A stretch of 64,000 bases of DNA from Phylloscopus collybita (taxonomy: Eukaryota > Chordata > Aves > Passeriformes > Phylloscopidae). The notes below the pieces were generated by a model. That model was given only the letters and a program-made list of their open reading frames with translations. It ran no database searches and was not told the origin of the DNA. Both the position numbers and the translations under genes were made by a program. The stretch is from the NCBI GenBank assembly GCA_027886175.1, contig JAJNNQ010000003.1, positions 24,035,501 through 24,099,500 on the forward strand, given 5' to 3'. This document shows, one piece after another, positions 26,445-38,767 of the stretch. Numbering within the stretch: position 1 is the stretch's first letter; each line of letters opens with the position of its first letter.

Positions 26445-26646
26445 GCCGCGGTTTTTGCTTTGTGCACAGGGGCGCGGCCACGACGCGGGTGTGATGAGCG
26501 GCGGCTGCGGGAGCTGCACCGTGCAGGGAGCCCGGACCAGCAGCAGGTGGAGCCCGGCCACAGCTCCTGCTCGGGAAATGCTCTTCCCTCCGCACTCCCT
26601 CTGCACGGATGGTTTCGACAAGCAGAAGTGGAGACTTGGATCATTC
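26445..26646. promoter_or_regulatory. Small isolated CpG cluster, candidate promoter
   Basis: About 18 CpG dinucleotides fall in 200 bp (CCGCGG at 26447, GGCGCGG at 26471, then a run to 26646), in a window otherwise nearly free of CpG. In birds, as in mammals, such clusters usually mark unmethylated promoters. No TATA box is evident on either strand. A consensus splice donor, TTAG|GTAAGA, lies 160 bp downstream on the plus strand (GT at 26809-26810). The cluster is smaller than a classic CpG island. Alternatives are an enhancer or an old GC-rich insertion. Confidence 0.45.
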
Positions 26647-27970
26647 GGAACAGTAAAGTTGTATTTACTTGTTGTAGAACTGTGTGGTACCGAGAGTGAA
26701 AAATCCTGTAGCCAGCCACAGATACCCCAGAAATCTCACTCCCACGTCCAACAACTTTGCAAGGACTCCAGCCCAACAATTCAGACATAAGAGGTTCAGA
26801 CTACTTAGGTAAGAATTCCCGGCACCTGCATACATATTTTAAATTTATAGAGAACATTTCAGACCTAATATCATGCACGCTGTAGTCTGAAAGACTCCTG
26901 AAAGACTTCTTCCTCCCTACCTGAGCTCTACTACCAAAGAGGAAAAGGAAGCCAACACTGACTGTGAGGAGTCCTCGTACCTCTCACACAGAGCTCAGCT
27001 GTGTGCCCACACTGGGCTCTCTCCTGCACTGGGTGCTCTCCCACCTGACAACCTGGTGATGTGTGGACAAGCTCAAGAGTCAATCCTATCTTAGCCTATC
27101 TTGGCTTGCTTCAGATGAAACCTCCAGAGTGGAAAACCTGCTTATTGAGGCTATTAAGCATAGTTCAGCCTGCTCTTTTTTTCCCTTCCCAGAGGAAAGC
27201 ACAAGCTTTCTACAACCAGCCATCCACCTAAAGAGAGAGAGCTGTTCTCCAGGGTATGAGAAGACATACAGAAGGAAAAAGGCACTTTTTGTCACACCAG
27301 GCACACAACTCTTTCTTTATCCTCCTCTCTCCTCAGGTAGGGGGGAGCTGCTTTAGGCTCTCTGGACCTCACCTCACCTGTTCTTCCCTACATGTCTCTA
27401 TTTTCTTTAACCCTAGTCTGTCTCATTCTGGGTCACCTCAGGCTCCTTTGTTCCCCTTCTGCAGTGAATCAGGAAACTCTTCAGTCCCTGTTCAGCTGCC
27501 AGGCTAGTGTTCTCCCAGCCTTCTTCATGCTGAGGAGAAGTGTCAGTTTTTCATCACACCTGGAAGTCCTGGGAGGCTCTTACAGAGACATTAGGGCTCT
27601 TGGCCTGCCAGAAGTTAGCTACTTGAACTTACTCTGTTCCATATTTTGCTTTTCCTGGTTAGACTCGGGTTTTGTCACTATTAGAATAGTACCAACCAGT
27701 TGTACAACACATATCCATACACAGATAGGAGCAAATTAATGCAAGCCCTGGCCATAGCGAGTTGTTTTTGAGAACCCCAGAGTAGATTTCAGAGGGCAAA
27801 GGCAGCAGCAGGGTTCCCCCAGTGTGCAGGCAAGTAGAATCCTCCTGTACACACATAAAGGCTCACACTCTACATGCGGAATGAGATCAGCCTGCTGAGG
27901 AAAGGGAGTTGTTGTCCCAAATTCACAAATTTTCTCCCTTCAGGAGCCCTAGGAAACTAGATGGAGGAAC
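26647..27970. other. Unannotated sequence downstream of CpG cluster
   Basis: Contains the splice-donor-like site at 26809. The plus-strand open frame that crosses the CpG cluster stops at 26790, before that donor. No later exon can be recognised. Moderate GC content; no repeat is called. Confidence 0.5.
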
Positions 27971-28163
27971 TACAGAATCATTTAATGGTTTGGGTTGGAT
28001 CTTAAAGATCATCTAGTCCCAACTTCCCTGTCATGGGCAGGGATGTCACCCACTGGACCAGGTTGCTCCCAGCCCCATCCAACCTGGCCTTGAACACTTA
28101 TAGGAAAGGACATGCACAGCTTCTCTGGGCAGCTAGGGCCTCACCACCCTCACAGTCAAGAAG
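27971..28163 (-). repeat. CR1 LINE 3' end, reverse orientation
   Basis: The plus strand reads the reverse complement of the CR1 3' region in correct order: GAATCATTTAATGGTTTGGG, TTAAAGATCATCTAGTCCC, CATGGGCAGGGATGTCACCC, GACCAGGTTGCTCCCAGCCC, CATCCAACCTGGCCTTGAAC, ACAGCTTCTCTGGGCAGC and CCTCACCACCCTCACAG. CR1 is the main LINE of birds. The copy is 5'-truncated, about 190 bp long and only modestly diverged, making it the strongest taxonomic marker in the window. Confidence 0.93.
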
Positions 28164-31100
28164 GGAGTCAGTCACCTCATAAAATTTCACAGACCTGCTG
28201 ATGAATTTACAGACCTTATAAAACAGGACTGTAATACCCCTGCTCCTGGAAAGGAAGAGTCAACAAAGGTCCCTCATTGGGTTTTCACAGGGAACTCTGA
28301 CCCATATGGTGAGATCAGATTAGAAGGCTGAGCAGGGACACACTCACCCCAATGCTAACTCAGTCCCCAAGAAGTTCCTTAGCTCCAAGCTCACCACATC
28401 AGAGCTGCCTCCTAGCAGAGGTAAGTGATGACCACATACAGCTTCCAAAGCCAGCTTGGTTAGAACAACTGCTGCACAGCTTTGCTTTCATGGCAGAGCC
28501 ATATCCTCAGAACCCCACTGCTCCCAAATCCTGGTGCATTTCATTGCAGCTTGGGGATAGATGGAAGGCAAAGGAAGGTGGCAGCCAGACTTCCCCAGTA
28601 AGAGCTGGCAAAGGGGCTTGTATCTCCCCAAATATCCCAGCTGGTTTTTACTGAAAGATAATAACTTTCCCTCCAAAAGAGTAAAAATTATGAAGTTTTC
28701 TGACATACTGAAGAATGGGGCTTGGCAGAAGGGAAACAGCTTTGGACTGGATCTGTGCAAGTCACAAGTGATGTGGCAGAATTTCACTTGCTCAAATATT
28801 CAACCCCAGGTAAAGTGTATTGGGCATAAAGTTGGCATTCAACACAGGGACACAGGGTAATAATCATCTAAAGCACAGTGTATGTCAAAATACAGCATGT
28901 GAAAATGTGCAAGGTTATGCAACAGAGCTCCAGAAAACCCTTCCTCAATTTCTCTGATAGATTCACTTCTTCTATGGGTCTTCCAAGAAAGAGTCCATGT
29001 AGTCTTTGGTTTCCAGTCATTTATCAGCAGCAGGAATATCTTCTTCTATTACTAGAGAAAAATCCAAACCAAAAACATGCTCATGGGCAACCCCAGCCTT
29101 GTTCTTTTCTTGCACTGTGCCCATTGTACCAGCTATGTGGCTGTGAGTGGCAGCAGTAAGTCATAAAGTAACAGAAACCTTTCCTCAGGCATCCGGAAGG
29201 AGTTAGGAGCTCCAAGGCAAACCACACACTCAGTGGCTGGGATTGCAGGGCTCCTTCACAACCCAGGGAACAACTCTGCAGCCAAAGCCGACTCAGCACC
29301 ACTTTTACCACTCCAGCATTTTTGTCAGTCATCATTCTTCTCACACAGGTAATCAGAAGCTCACACACAGCTCTCCAGTGCTCTCCTCAGCATGGACTGA
29401 CACACACATCCAAACCACTGCCCTGTCTGTCACAAGGGAGGCACTGTGACAGCACCTCTTCCTCTGGCTTCAAGCCAGAGCAGCTAAAGCCGACAGTTCC
29501 TGTCTCTCACTGTTCCCCTGGATCCCCTCCAAACTATCCTCTTTTTTGCTTTTTCACAGTTTCTTTAAGCTCCAAAACAAAACTCAAAGTTTTAGCCTAT
29601 TGCTCAAAATATAAAGCCTATTGCTCTGTTTCAAATCAGCTGCTTGATCACCATCATGGTGCTAATTAACTATTTGATTAACTATGTCTGGGCAGCTGCC
29701 ATGTGGGATACACTTCCATCAGGATTGGAGACCACATTTCTATCCATTGCCTTGACTGGCAGAAATGGGCTGTGTGTGAAGTTTTTCTGCAGGTAGGGTG
29801 GCTTTGCTATGCAGAAAGAAGTGCAGCTATGCCAACACGTTACCTGTTTTTACCACGTTTAGCAAACCTAAAAGGAAGCATCTGCCTGTATTCTCTACTG
29901 TGTTTTTAAAAGATCAGGCTAAACAAGAACACCCCATAGGGTTATATATTGTATTGTAGTCTATCCTTCCTCAAAAAGCCTGACACTTCCACAACCCCAT
30001 AAACAGTTCTGTTTTCCTGCATCCACCAGTGACGCTGTTTCAGTGGCAGTTTCTCCTTTTCCAAGCAGAGGCCATTATGTCTCAGCTGTTGCATTTTGTA
30101 GATTACTCCAAGTAGCCTCTGCTAGTTTAATCTGCCCCTGCAACTTCTATCAATCAAAGGGTCACTGCAGCAGCTCCTCAGAGCAACACCAAGAATCACT
30201 TCCCATCTAATATTTACTACTATATTACTACAATATTTACTACTGGTGGGTTCCTCACCTTCCCAATGGATCTTTTGAACCCGAAGAACTAGACGTTCTT
30301 AGTTCTGCAAGCGTGACCTTTTGTGCCAAAATTAATTGTACAGGAAAAGATCAATCTTTGGTCAAGGATGTTTCTACCTGCCCCTCTTCATACAAAATCA
30401 GATTAATTGGTGTAATCATATTTTTTTTAATTCAATCTGCGTTTAATGATTTTTCTTATCAGCACATGGACGTAGGCATGGAGATTTCAAAGGGATGTGT
30501 TGTATGAATTTATCTGATCACTCAGAATCCATCCATAAGAGCATACAACAACTTAAGGAGGGTGTGTCAAAAATTAGAATTGATAATCGGATTTGGTTAG
30601 ATAAGCTATTTGACAAGTGAAATTTAACAACATGGGTGAAAGAGCTTTGAAGGATGAGTTTATACATATTAGTCATCATACTAATTGTGCTGATAATGAT
30701 GCCTTGTTTACTCCAATGCATTCAACAAATTATTAATAAAGCAATTAAGGGAGGCTTCAGGACTCAAGGAGAGAGGGGAGATGTTAGAGTGTGAATCCCC
30801 TGGGCCAAATCCATACAGGCCCAGGAGTGCCCAGAAATGTACTGAAATAATTAACTTTTGTTGTAACCAATCAATTCCCCAACAGCTAAAACCTCATTAT
30901 ACTTGGATATGGGTCCACTTATCCATCGTTATCCCCTCTCACCTTCCTACTTCACAAACCACTCAGAACAGACATGGGGAGCTGTCTGTAACTGGAAGGG
31001 CCACACTGAGAACACTTTGCTGTGCTAAAAGACCTCCACAATATCCCTGACAACAGGACTAGAGCAAGGAAGATAACTGCAAAAGGCTAAAATTAAGAAT

Positions 31101-31606
31101 TCTACTCAAAGGACACAGGCAGCTGACACACTCCTAGATAGGATACCACCTCCCACTGAAGATTTCCCTCTAGCAGCTGGGCTGCTACTGCCTTGATTTT
31201 GACTGTAAAATCCAGACAGTTCAAGGAGTAATCTAAAAATGAAAATCCAAACATCACATTATTCCACTGTTTTCTTCAGTTTCAAAGTGGAGGGAAGAGG
31301 GATTTCAGATACAATTCCCATCAGTGCTTTCTGTTATTTAGCTTACATTTCTGTACCAAACTTCAGAGGTAAGGTCATTCATCTCCATGTGCTGTGTGTG
31401 CCATAGCCGTGCATCCCTTGGCTATGTTACAAGTCAGGACACACTAGTCCAGATCTGTTGGAACCCTGGGCACTGAGAATTTTAGACTTTCTGTGCTGAC
31501 AGGCACTGACCCCCAAGAAAACACTGCATTTGAGCTGAGGCTTTGGAAAAAGCTTCCAAAATGGAATGATAGCACTGGGATTATGGGTGTGCAGTTTGAA
31601 TAGAAG
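28164..31606. other. Unannotated sequence including a candidate conserved element
   Basis: No gene is recognised. A splice-donor-like AGAG|GTAAGTGA lies at 28421 and a splice-bounded open stretch at 31280-31368; both are treated as findings. A local duplication AGCCTATTGCTC occurs twice near 29593-29628. An imperfect ATATTTACTACT duplication is at about 30209-30245. The segment at 30300-30760 is discussed separately. Confidence 0.5.
30300..30760. promoter_or_regulatory. Candidate conserved non-coding element (tentative)
   Basis: Dense AT-rich unique sequence with many homeodomain-like cores (ATTAATTG, GATTAATTGG, TAATTG, ATTAATAAAG), TTATCTGATCA-like stretches and a few retained CpG. It has no repeat signature and no long frame. 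Composition of this kind is typical of deeply conserved developmental enhancers, but conservation cannot be seen from one sequence, so this is inference. Confidence 0.25.
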
Positions 31607-32010
31607 TGTATAATATCACAGGGTGGAAAGCTTAGAGTTTAAGGTTTTAGAATATGGTAATATATATAAAGCAAGATGGAGGATTTAGGGCGTAGGCTGA
31701 GTCCTTTTTCACCTTCTTTTTCATGGGTCTGGGTGGTGTTTTGTAATTGGTTAGAAAAATCTGCATTGTGGGCCCTGGGTGGTTGGTTATTGGGTTAAAA
31801 GTAAAAATAATTTTGGTGTCATTTCTTAATTGGACAGTTTATCCTTAAAAGGCCTTGTAGAGACAGAGCCATTTTTTTACTTTGTTAGCTATAACTCACA
31901 ACTTGTGAGACTGTAACACAGATAAAAATTAAGAAACATCTGAGTCTGAACATGAAACACCATCTCTTGAGCATTTAATCCCAACTCTGACAGAAGATAA
32001 AAATGCAACA
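31607..32010 (+). mobile_element. Solo LTR of an avian endogenous retrovirus
   Basis: Begins TGTATAATATCACAGGG and ends ATGCAACA, about 404 bp. In order, it has a GGTGGAAAGCTTAGAGTTTA block, an AT-rich stretch with TATATATAAAGCAAGATGG at 31661-31679 and a TTTTGTAATTGGTTAGAAAA block. A TATCCTTAAAAGGCC promoter-like block follows near 31840-31854, then TAACTCACAACTTGTGAGAC (a short inverted repeat), and finally a degenerate poly(A) signal before CATCTGAGTCTGAACATG. The whole order matches a type of songbird LTR I recognise only by pattern. No internal region or partner LTR is adjacent and no clean target-site duplication was found. Confidence 0.65.
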
Positions 32011-35000
32011 CAGATTCAGCACATCTGTGGAGATTCTCTGACAGAAATGGGTCACACACTTCCAGTCACAGAGTTGCAAAACTGAGCCCGAGGTTGTCTG
32101 TGGGAACCTAGAAAGCATAACCAAGACATACAAATTGGTACATCAAAGTCCAGCACATGTGCATTGTGTCCTCTAAGGACCTGTCTTTAAGCTATCTGGA
32201 TTAGGAGCCAGCGGTTTAATACACTGTTCTTGGAAGAAGTAATTGAAGTTCTTAAAGTTGGAGGGGGAACTCAGCACTTTTTTTTTCTTTTTTTTCAACA
32301 GAATAAAAAGCACTGAGAGCACATTGGAGCTTCTCACTTTGGGCAATGATCTAGACATAAAACAGGTACAACCACTGCTCTTCAAGTAGAACCCTTTTAC
32401 CAGCCCTGTTATGTTTTAAGCCACAGGGACTTCATGTAGATGAAAACCTTTACAGGCATCTCCTGCAGGGATATCCTTGATAACAAGCAGCATGCAAAAG
32501 TTGTCTTTGATAAAACTGTTTGTCTATGCAGCAAGAAGAGAAAGATAATTTAAAACCAGGTACCTGAAGAGCATGATCTGCTTAGAAACACCGAGATCAT
32601 GAAATATCTGTTGTCAGAGCCTCCTTCATATTATTCAAAAGCAATGAGTATATTCAGAGTCCTCTGCTGCTCAAAACATGAGAGCCTATTTCACATTTAC
32701 TCTATAATCATCTCAGTGGTCATCAGGAGTCAGAACTGGCACAGTGGTTTCTATCCATGCAGGAAAAGGCTGGCTGGAGTATCAAGGCCTGTGCCATGAT
32801 TCAGCAAGAACAGAGAGGGCACAGTCACTCCAAACTCTTGGCTGGCAGCAGAATGTGCAGAAGTAGAGCAGCTCTGCTTGTAAAGGCATTCCCAACACCT
32901 TTTCTCCCTTTGGTGCTGCCAAGGAGACGAAGCTTTTCAAGGAGGCTGAACTCATTGAGTTCATGTTTGCAAGAATGAGCTGGAAATCCCAAAGGGGCAA
33001 AGTACCAACACCATACTTTATCAGAGCAACTTCTGCCTTGGGGATATACACCAATAAACTGGTAACAAAACAGTACAACATACACACAAGCCAGCACAGG
33101 GAAGCACTCAGTTCTGGTCATTTTTAGCAGTTAAATACAGTTTTCAAAATTTCCTTTTCTTCACATAAATTATAAGAATTTTGAAGTTTTCCTTTTTGGT
33201 GTCTGGGGACTTGTTCTCCAAGAGCATGGTAAAAACAACTCTCCTGAAATCAGCTTAAATTCACAAAGTACACATTGTATAATGTCTACGTTGTACAACA
33301 AGCCCTAAATATTTACAAATAATTTTAAAATAATGTTATACCTCTGTATCAAAGACTGAAAGTGACTAAGAGCAAGATCTGAAAAGGCTCAGTTGTTTCC
33401 AAGGTTGAATTCTTGCTTCAGTGGGGTTTAATAGTACCCCACTTGCAAGAATACAGCCTTGTGTTCTGTTCCTCTTACTTTTGGGGCAAAAAAGGTCCCT
33501 ATTGATTCAGAAGTAAAAGTCTTATTTCTTCTCTCTTGAAAGCTTCATTTATGAGAATGACTGGAATAGGATGAATACTGTTCTCAGAGAGCACAGGTTG
33601 TTCTACTTCCATGATTAAAAATTTCTTTTAGGAAAAAACAGTGGGATGGAGAAATTTTGTTGTCAATGTCAAGCTTTCCCATAAATATTACCTGTGAAAA
33701 CCTGCAAATATGCTGCCATTTAAAAGATGATCAGTACATTTTTAAATAATAACATGTTGACAATAACATCACTTAGATTCAGCAGTGCTGTACAAGAATG
33801 CATAAGAAAAAGACATTTTCCCTCAAAGACCTTTTGCCCAATGGCCCCTTCTCCTGCTCCCCATATTCTGTTCTCCCAGGCCTCAGGTGCTCCCTGTGCC
33901 CAGGAGCAGCAGCCACTGCCAAGGGCTCATCCAGCTCCTCCCTGTCCTCAGGGCAGGAGGGTGTCACCTGAGCATTCAGCTTACCCAAGGACTTGTTTCC
34001 AAGCACAAGGTATTCTGAAGGGTGAGATAATATGTGAGGTACCAGACCTATAGAAGACAATAATTCATGCTGATACTGAAATGCTGGGCAATTTTTATAT
34101 TTACTATTATGTCCTAATTAATGTCGAGGCTATTTATGCTTAAATAATTTAGGCTGTTCATAAATTCACACTGAGAACGAACCAAGCATAGAAATGAAGC
34201 CTGTCAATCCCCCACTGCAGAAAATAGTCTCTTTTGAAAATCACATGTAAATTGTCTAAATATGTCAGCAGGAGAAATTGTTCTTTCTTAACAAACTTTT
34301 GGGTCAAATTTCATACCAGCAAGTGACTTGCGCCTACAGATCCTTTCTTTACTTCAACCTAGCATTAGTTCCTGATACCCAAAACTGTGTATTTACTTTT
34401 GTTCAAGAAACTGATCAGATTGAAAAAAAAAGTCCCTGTAAAAAGAAGCAGACACATTCCAACAATCTAAAATGTTAAAAGCTGAAGGAGTTATGTATTT
34501 CCCATCATAAGAAAAGGCAGAATAAGTGCACCCATCTACAAACTGAGGAAAAGCCTCTCTTCTAACTAATCTGCTGCAGAACTTTTAACTTTAAATTTTC
34601 TAAATATTGGGAATGAGCTCTCCAGAACAGCGGTGGACATAATCTTGTCAACAAAAAAAAATATATTTCCTTCATATTTGTTACTTGTAAAGCAATCTCT
34701 GGACTTGCTCAGAGATCTCAGCTCAAGTGGTTCTTTGCATGAAAGCACTGGTGTGAATTCCTTTGAAACACCAAATTCCTGGAGTCAAAAACATGTGGAA
34801 AGTTTACCCTTAAAACAGCAGAGACATATGAAAATAGAAACAGAAATTATGAGGCAGGGGAACAGGAGGATGATAGTCACTGGCACTTGGAAGTAAAAGT
34901 AGAATTCATGTATTTTCAAGTGACACCTCACAAAGTATCAGCCCAGATCCACAGCCACAAACCCAGAACAAACACAACAGGCTGCAGACCATCTGCCACT

Positions 35001-38000
35001 CTTGGCATTGGAGTTCCACAAGTAAGGTTTAAGATAAATCAGGGCTTAAATTTCCTCTAGGGTAATTGTGTTCTATACTGACATCTAACTCTGCTGGCAA
35101 GACATGCAAATATTTAGCATGCTAGTTAGGGATTTTAGAGGTATTGTTTAGGCAAGGAGAGCACAGCAAGGAATGAGACAGGCTGGACCACAGTCCATCC
35201 AAGGTGCAGCTGGAAGTAGAAGCACATTTGTTGTTGCCCTGCCCTGGGGTGGGTACAGGTTTGGGTGCTGATTAGCCCTGCTCTCTCTCTAGCACTGCAG
35301 CTTCTTCATGGCATCTTCCCTGTGGCCTCAGAGGCACCACAACACATCCCACTGGCATCAGTCCCCTCCCTGTGGCTGACACAGGGAGTAAAACCCAGGG
35401 CTAGAACAGTTTCTGGAGTGGAGCTTCACCTGGCCCTGCAGGACAGAATCCAGCTGTGCTCGTCTGCAGAAAGGCAATCCTGGCTACTCCTCACTTGCTC
35501 ACTGGTAGTGTCCAAATACTGATGATACAAAGAAGTGACTAAATTTGATGTATTAAAAAACAGATGCTGAGAATTTGGCAAGAGTCAGACCCTTGTGCTA
35601 CAGTTAACGACATGACTCTCCATGGATTTATCACAGTGCCATTCCCTACTGCCTTTCAGGCCACTCTGCCCAATGCCCTGCCCCATGACGACATATGCTG
35701 CATCAGCTGATTTTCAGCTTGCAAATCCAGGTTTCCTCCTAAATGTGGGTGGTCTTGGCTTATGTCTTAGCTTTGAAGGGCCTGGTCCTCATTTGTAGGG
35801 CACCAAAGTACTTGGCACTATTCATGCAAATCCGATGCAGCACTGAATGGCTGCAGAGAGACCATGTGGAAATGTGTTTTATCAGTCAGGTCTTGCTTAT
35901 TGCTTGCAAGCCTAGTGGAAAAAACTCTCTTTTAAAGGAAGGATAAAATAAATCTATTCAGGAGAGATTTTTTTTTTCAGGTCTTATTAAGACTGGTTTT
36001 TTGCCAAAGGGCAAAATGCAGCTCAATCTATTGAGCACACCACCATGTACCTGCTGGCTTGCTGAAAGATGCAGCCAAACCAACAAGTCTATAACTTCAT
36101 GTCAGCAGTAAAAAGGATTTCACTTGTGAAAACACTTTGCCCAACAAGGAGGTACACAAGTCAAGATGAAGCAAAGCCTTTTGCTGAAAGTAGTTCTTGA
36201 GTAGTCACTGGAGTGCTGCTCCACTCTTACATAGCCCTGCACTGCTTTCACTGGGAGAATTTTCTCATAGCTTAACATGGGATTGACATAACCTCAAGAA
36301 CTACCAAGAGGTACTTCACTGATTCAAAAAGGTAAAGCACAGACAGAAAGGGAGATCCAACTCAAAGCTTAAGACATTCTTATTTGTTTGGTTGAGTTTC
36401 AATCCAGAAAGACAAGAAATGTGTGGACATAAAGCTTATATTCTCATCTGATAGAAGCACACCATCTTTGAGTTCATCTAAAGTCTTCCTCTGCTAAAAC
36501 TCTTTTAGCAAACAAATTGATTTTCAGTTTGGCCAGGTATTTGAGTAAAATCAAGTGTAAAGCATCAAATTGTCCCTGGCTCACCCTTACCAAAAAAAAA
36601 AAATAGACTCCCATTCAGGGAAGTGTCACTCAAGAGTGTATGAAACACACAGCAGATGTTGCCCAAGCACAGCTGATCATAAAAGATCTTAAGAATAAGG
36701 AAGCTTTGGTCCCTGTCTTCCCTTTTCCCATGAATTGAAAATAACAGGATTGTCAGCAACTTCATAGTTGAGAAAAGCTTAAATATGAAATTAGCTATCT
36801 GTTTCTTAGTAGTGAAAGCAATTCAAAATCCACTCTTCAAGTTCCAATAATACCTTTTAATAATATAGCTGGTATGTTAAGAATTATCTTAAGGAAATAT
36901 AAGGATTATGTTACACTGTGCTATGACAGCTTTTTATACTATTAGCAATATAGCTTCATTTCAACTAAATACTTTTGTTTTAACATAATTTATCTGTAGA
37001 TCTAGATTGCTCTTCAGCTAATTTAAAGTTAGCAAAGTTTAAAAGTGTGATTTCCTTCAAACCAAAAGAGGCTGCGCAACTGCACCTATCAAGGACAGGT
37101 AAACAAATGAGCAAGCAAATGGACAAATGTAAGAACTGGGAAAATAAAAACTATCTGAAAGATTTCACCCCTAATGGTCATCCAAGTCTGGCTGTAAATC
37201 AGAACAGATTGCCTGTGGCATCTTTGTGACAAGACCCAGTCTCCAAAACAAGATCGAGAGATTATCTACATCACAAAACAAGATGTACTTGAGCCTTACG
37301 CTCCATAAGAAAAGCTAATCTTTATTAATTAGTTGTCACGGAAACTCAGCCTTAGGAAAGCTATGAATGATACACCAAGATCAGATACAAATTGCTTTTC
37401 ATCATGATTTGGATAAACAAACAGTAAGCAAGGTAAAATTCGGCCTGTATCAGAAGTCCTGCTGAGAAACAAATGCTAGAGGGGTTCAAAAACAAACGGA
37501 CAAAAAAGGAAATTAATTAGAAAAAGTTTGAGATACTGCAAATCACAATTATTACAGTTCTTTCAGGCTTTCTGGCAGAGACCTGTTATATTACCTTATG
37601 GTGCCTGAATGATGGAAAGCTGTAGGTATCAAACCAGCAACAGCAGGAAGGAAACAGCACTCCAGACACAGGGGTGAAGGCCCCTGCTCTTACCGCCTGC
37701 TGCGTGATGCATTACCAGAGAGAGGCCAGGTGCAGGGTAGAAGGCCAAGGATTTTAGCAAGAGTCTTAAATTATTTCTTCACATAAAGTTAGACTTCTAG
37801 GAGTACAAGCTGACTTTGGCTTCTTCTCCTCTTTTCAGAGCAGTGTGTGTACAGCATGCTGTTCCAGGAGTTCACACCTCAGAGCCAAGAGAAGAAAGCT
37901 GTACAAGGCTGCTGTCCCCCGGCACAGACACCCCGTGGCATCAGCAGAATGGAGCTGAACAAAGCAGGGACAGCCCCGAGCCCGCTGGATCCACTGAACC

Positions 38001-38680
38001 TGCCGAGCTGGCAGAATACAATGGGCAGCACTGATAAAAAAGAGCTGAGGAAGCAAATCAGCTGATTTCTACATGGGGCTCATTTCTCCTTTCTCTGTTG
38101 CATTTGGAGGGCAAGCAAAGGAAGAAGAAGAGGGAGAGGCACAAAAATGTTCAGGCACCTGGTTGATTCCACTAACACTGTGTTATCAGCTCTGTTACAC
38201 TGGCAGCAAAGCCAGAAACAAATTCCCAACATGTGGAGCACGGCAAGGCTGGGACTGCTCATCTCCACAGCAACAGCCTCGCTCTGGGGCTGCAAGGCCC
38301 CATCTCTGGCTTTCCTACAGACAGACAGGATTTGTTCTCTGAACCTCATTTGGATGCAATAGTTGATTACAGCAATGTAAGAGCATGAATGTTACGTGTC
38401 TTACATATTTACACACATTATTATGTGTATATTGTTAGAGCAGCTCAGAATGCCTAGCTTTGCTATAAAGTTGTAAAGGGAATTTTACAAGTAATTTTCA
38501 TATGCATTCAGGAACCACTCAGCATTACCTGTAATGTTTTTAAATATTCTGTTGTGGATCAGAAAACTATTTCATTGTATAAATGAGTGAAAAGCAATCA
38601 AATAGTTTGATTCTTCCAAAGGTAGAATTGAAATAAGGTAGCATTTACAGATCTTCTTAAATGGATCAGCCAGCTGCTCC
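32011..38680. other. Unannotated sequence, 6.7 kb
   Basis: No gene is recognised. Simple tracts: T-rich at 32278-32296 and A11 near 36592. A segment at 34080-34200 with TAATTAATG and TTATGCTTAAATAATTTAGG is AT-rich and unique. A GC-richer block at 37815-38340 begins with a strong splice-acceptor-like site (CAG ending at 37838) and is discussed as a finding. No repeat is called. Confidence 0.5.
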
Positions 38681-38767
38681 AAAATGAAATGAAATGAAAT
38701 GAAATGAAATGAAATGAAATGAAATAAAATAAAATAAAATAAAATAAAATAAAATAAAATAAAATAA
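38681..38767. repeat. Compound pentanucleotide microsatellite (AAATG)n-(AAAAT)n
   Basis: About eight AAATG units are followed directly by about nine AAAAT units, then ACATC AAATC AAATC decay. Near-perfect copies suggest a young, probably length-variable locus. Confidence 0.97.

Noticed and set aside
26344..26790. 148-codon frame across the CpG cluster as a protein gene
   Set aside because: Stop-free length is explained by high GC content, other frames are open too, and no domain is recognised. The regulatory reading is preferred.
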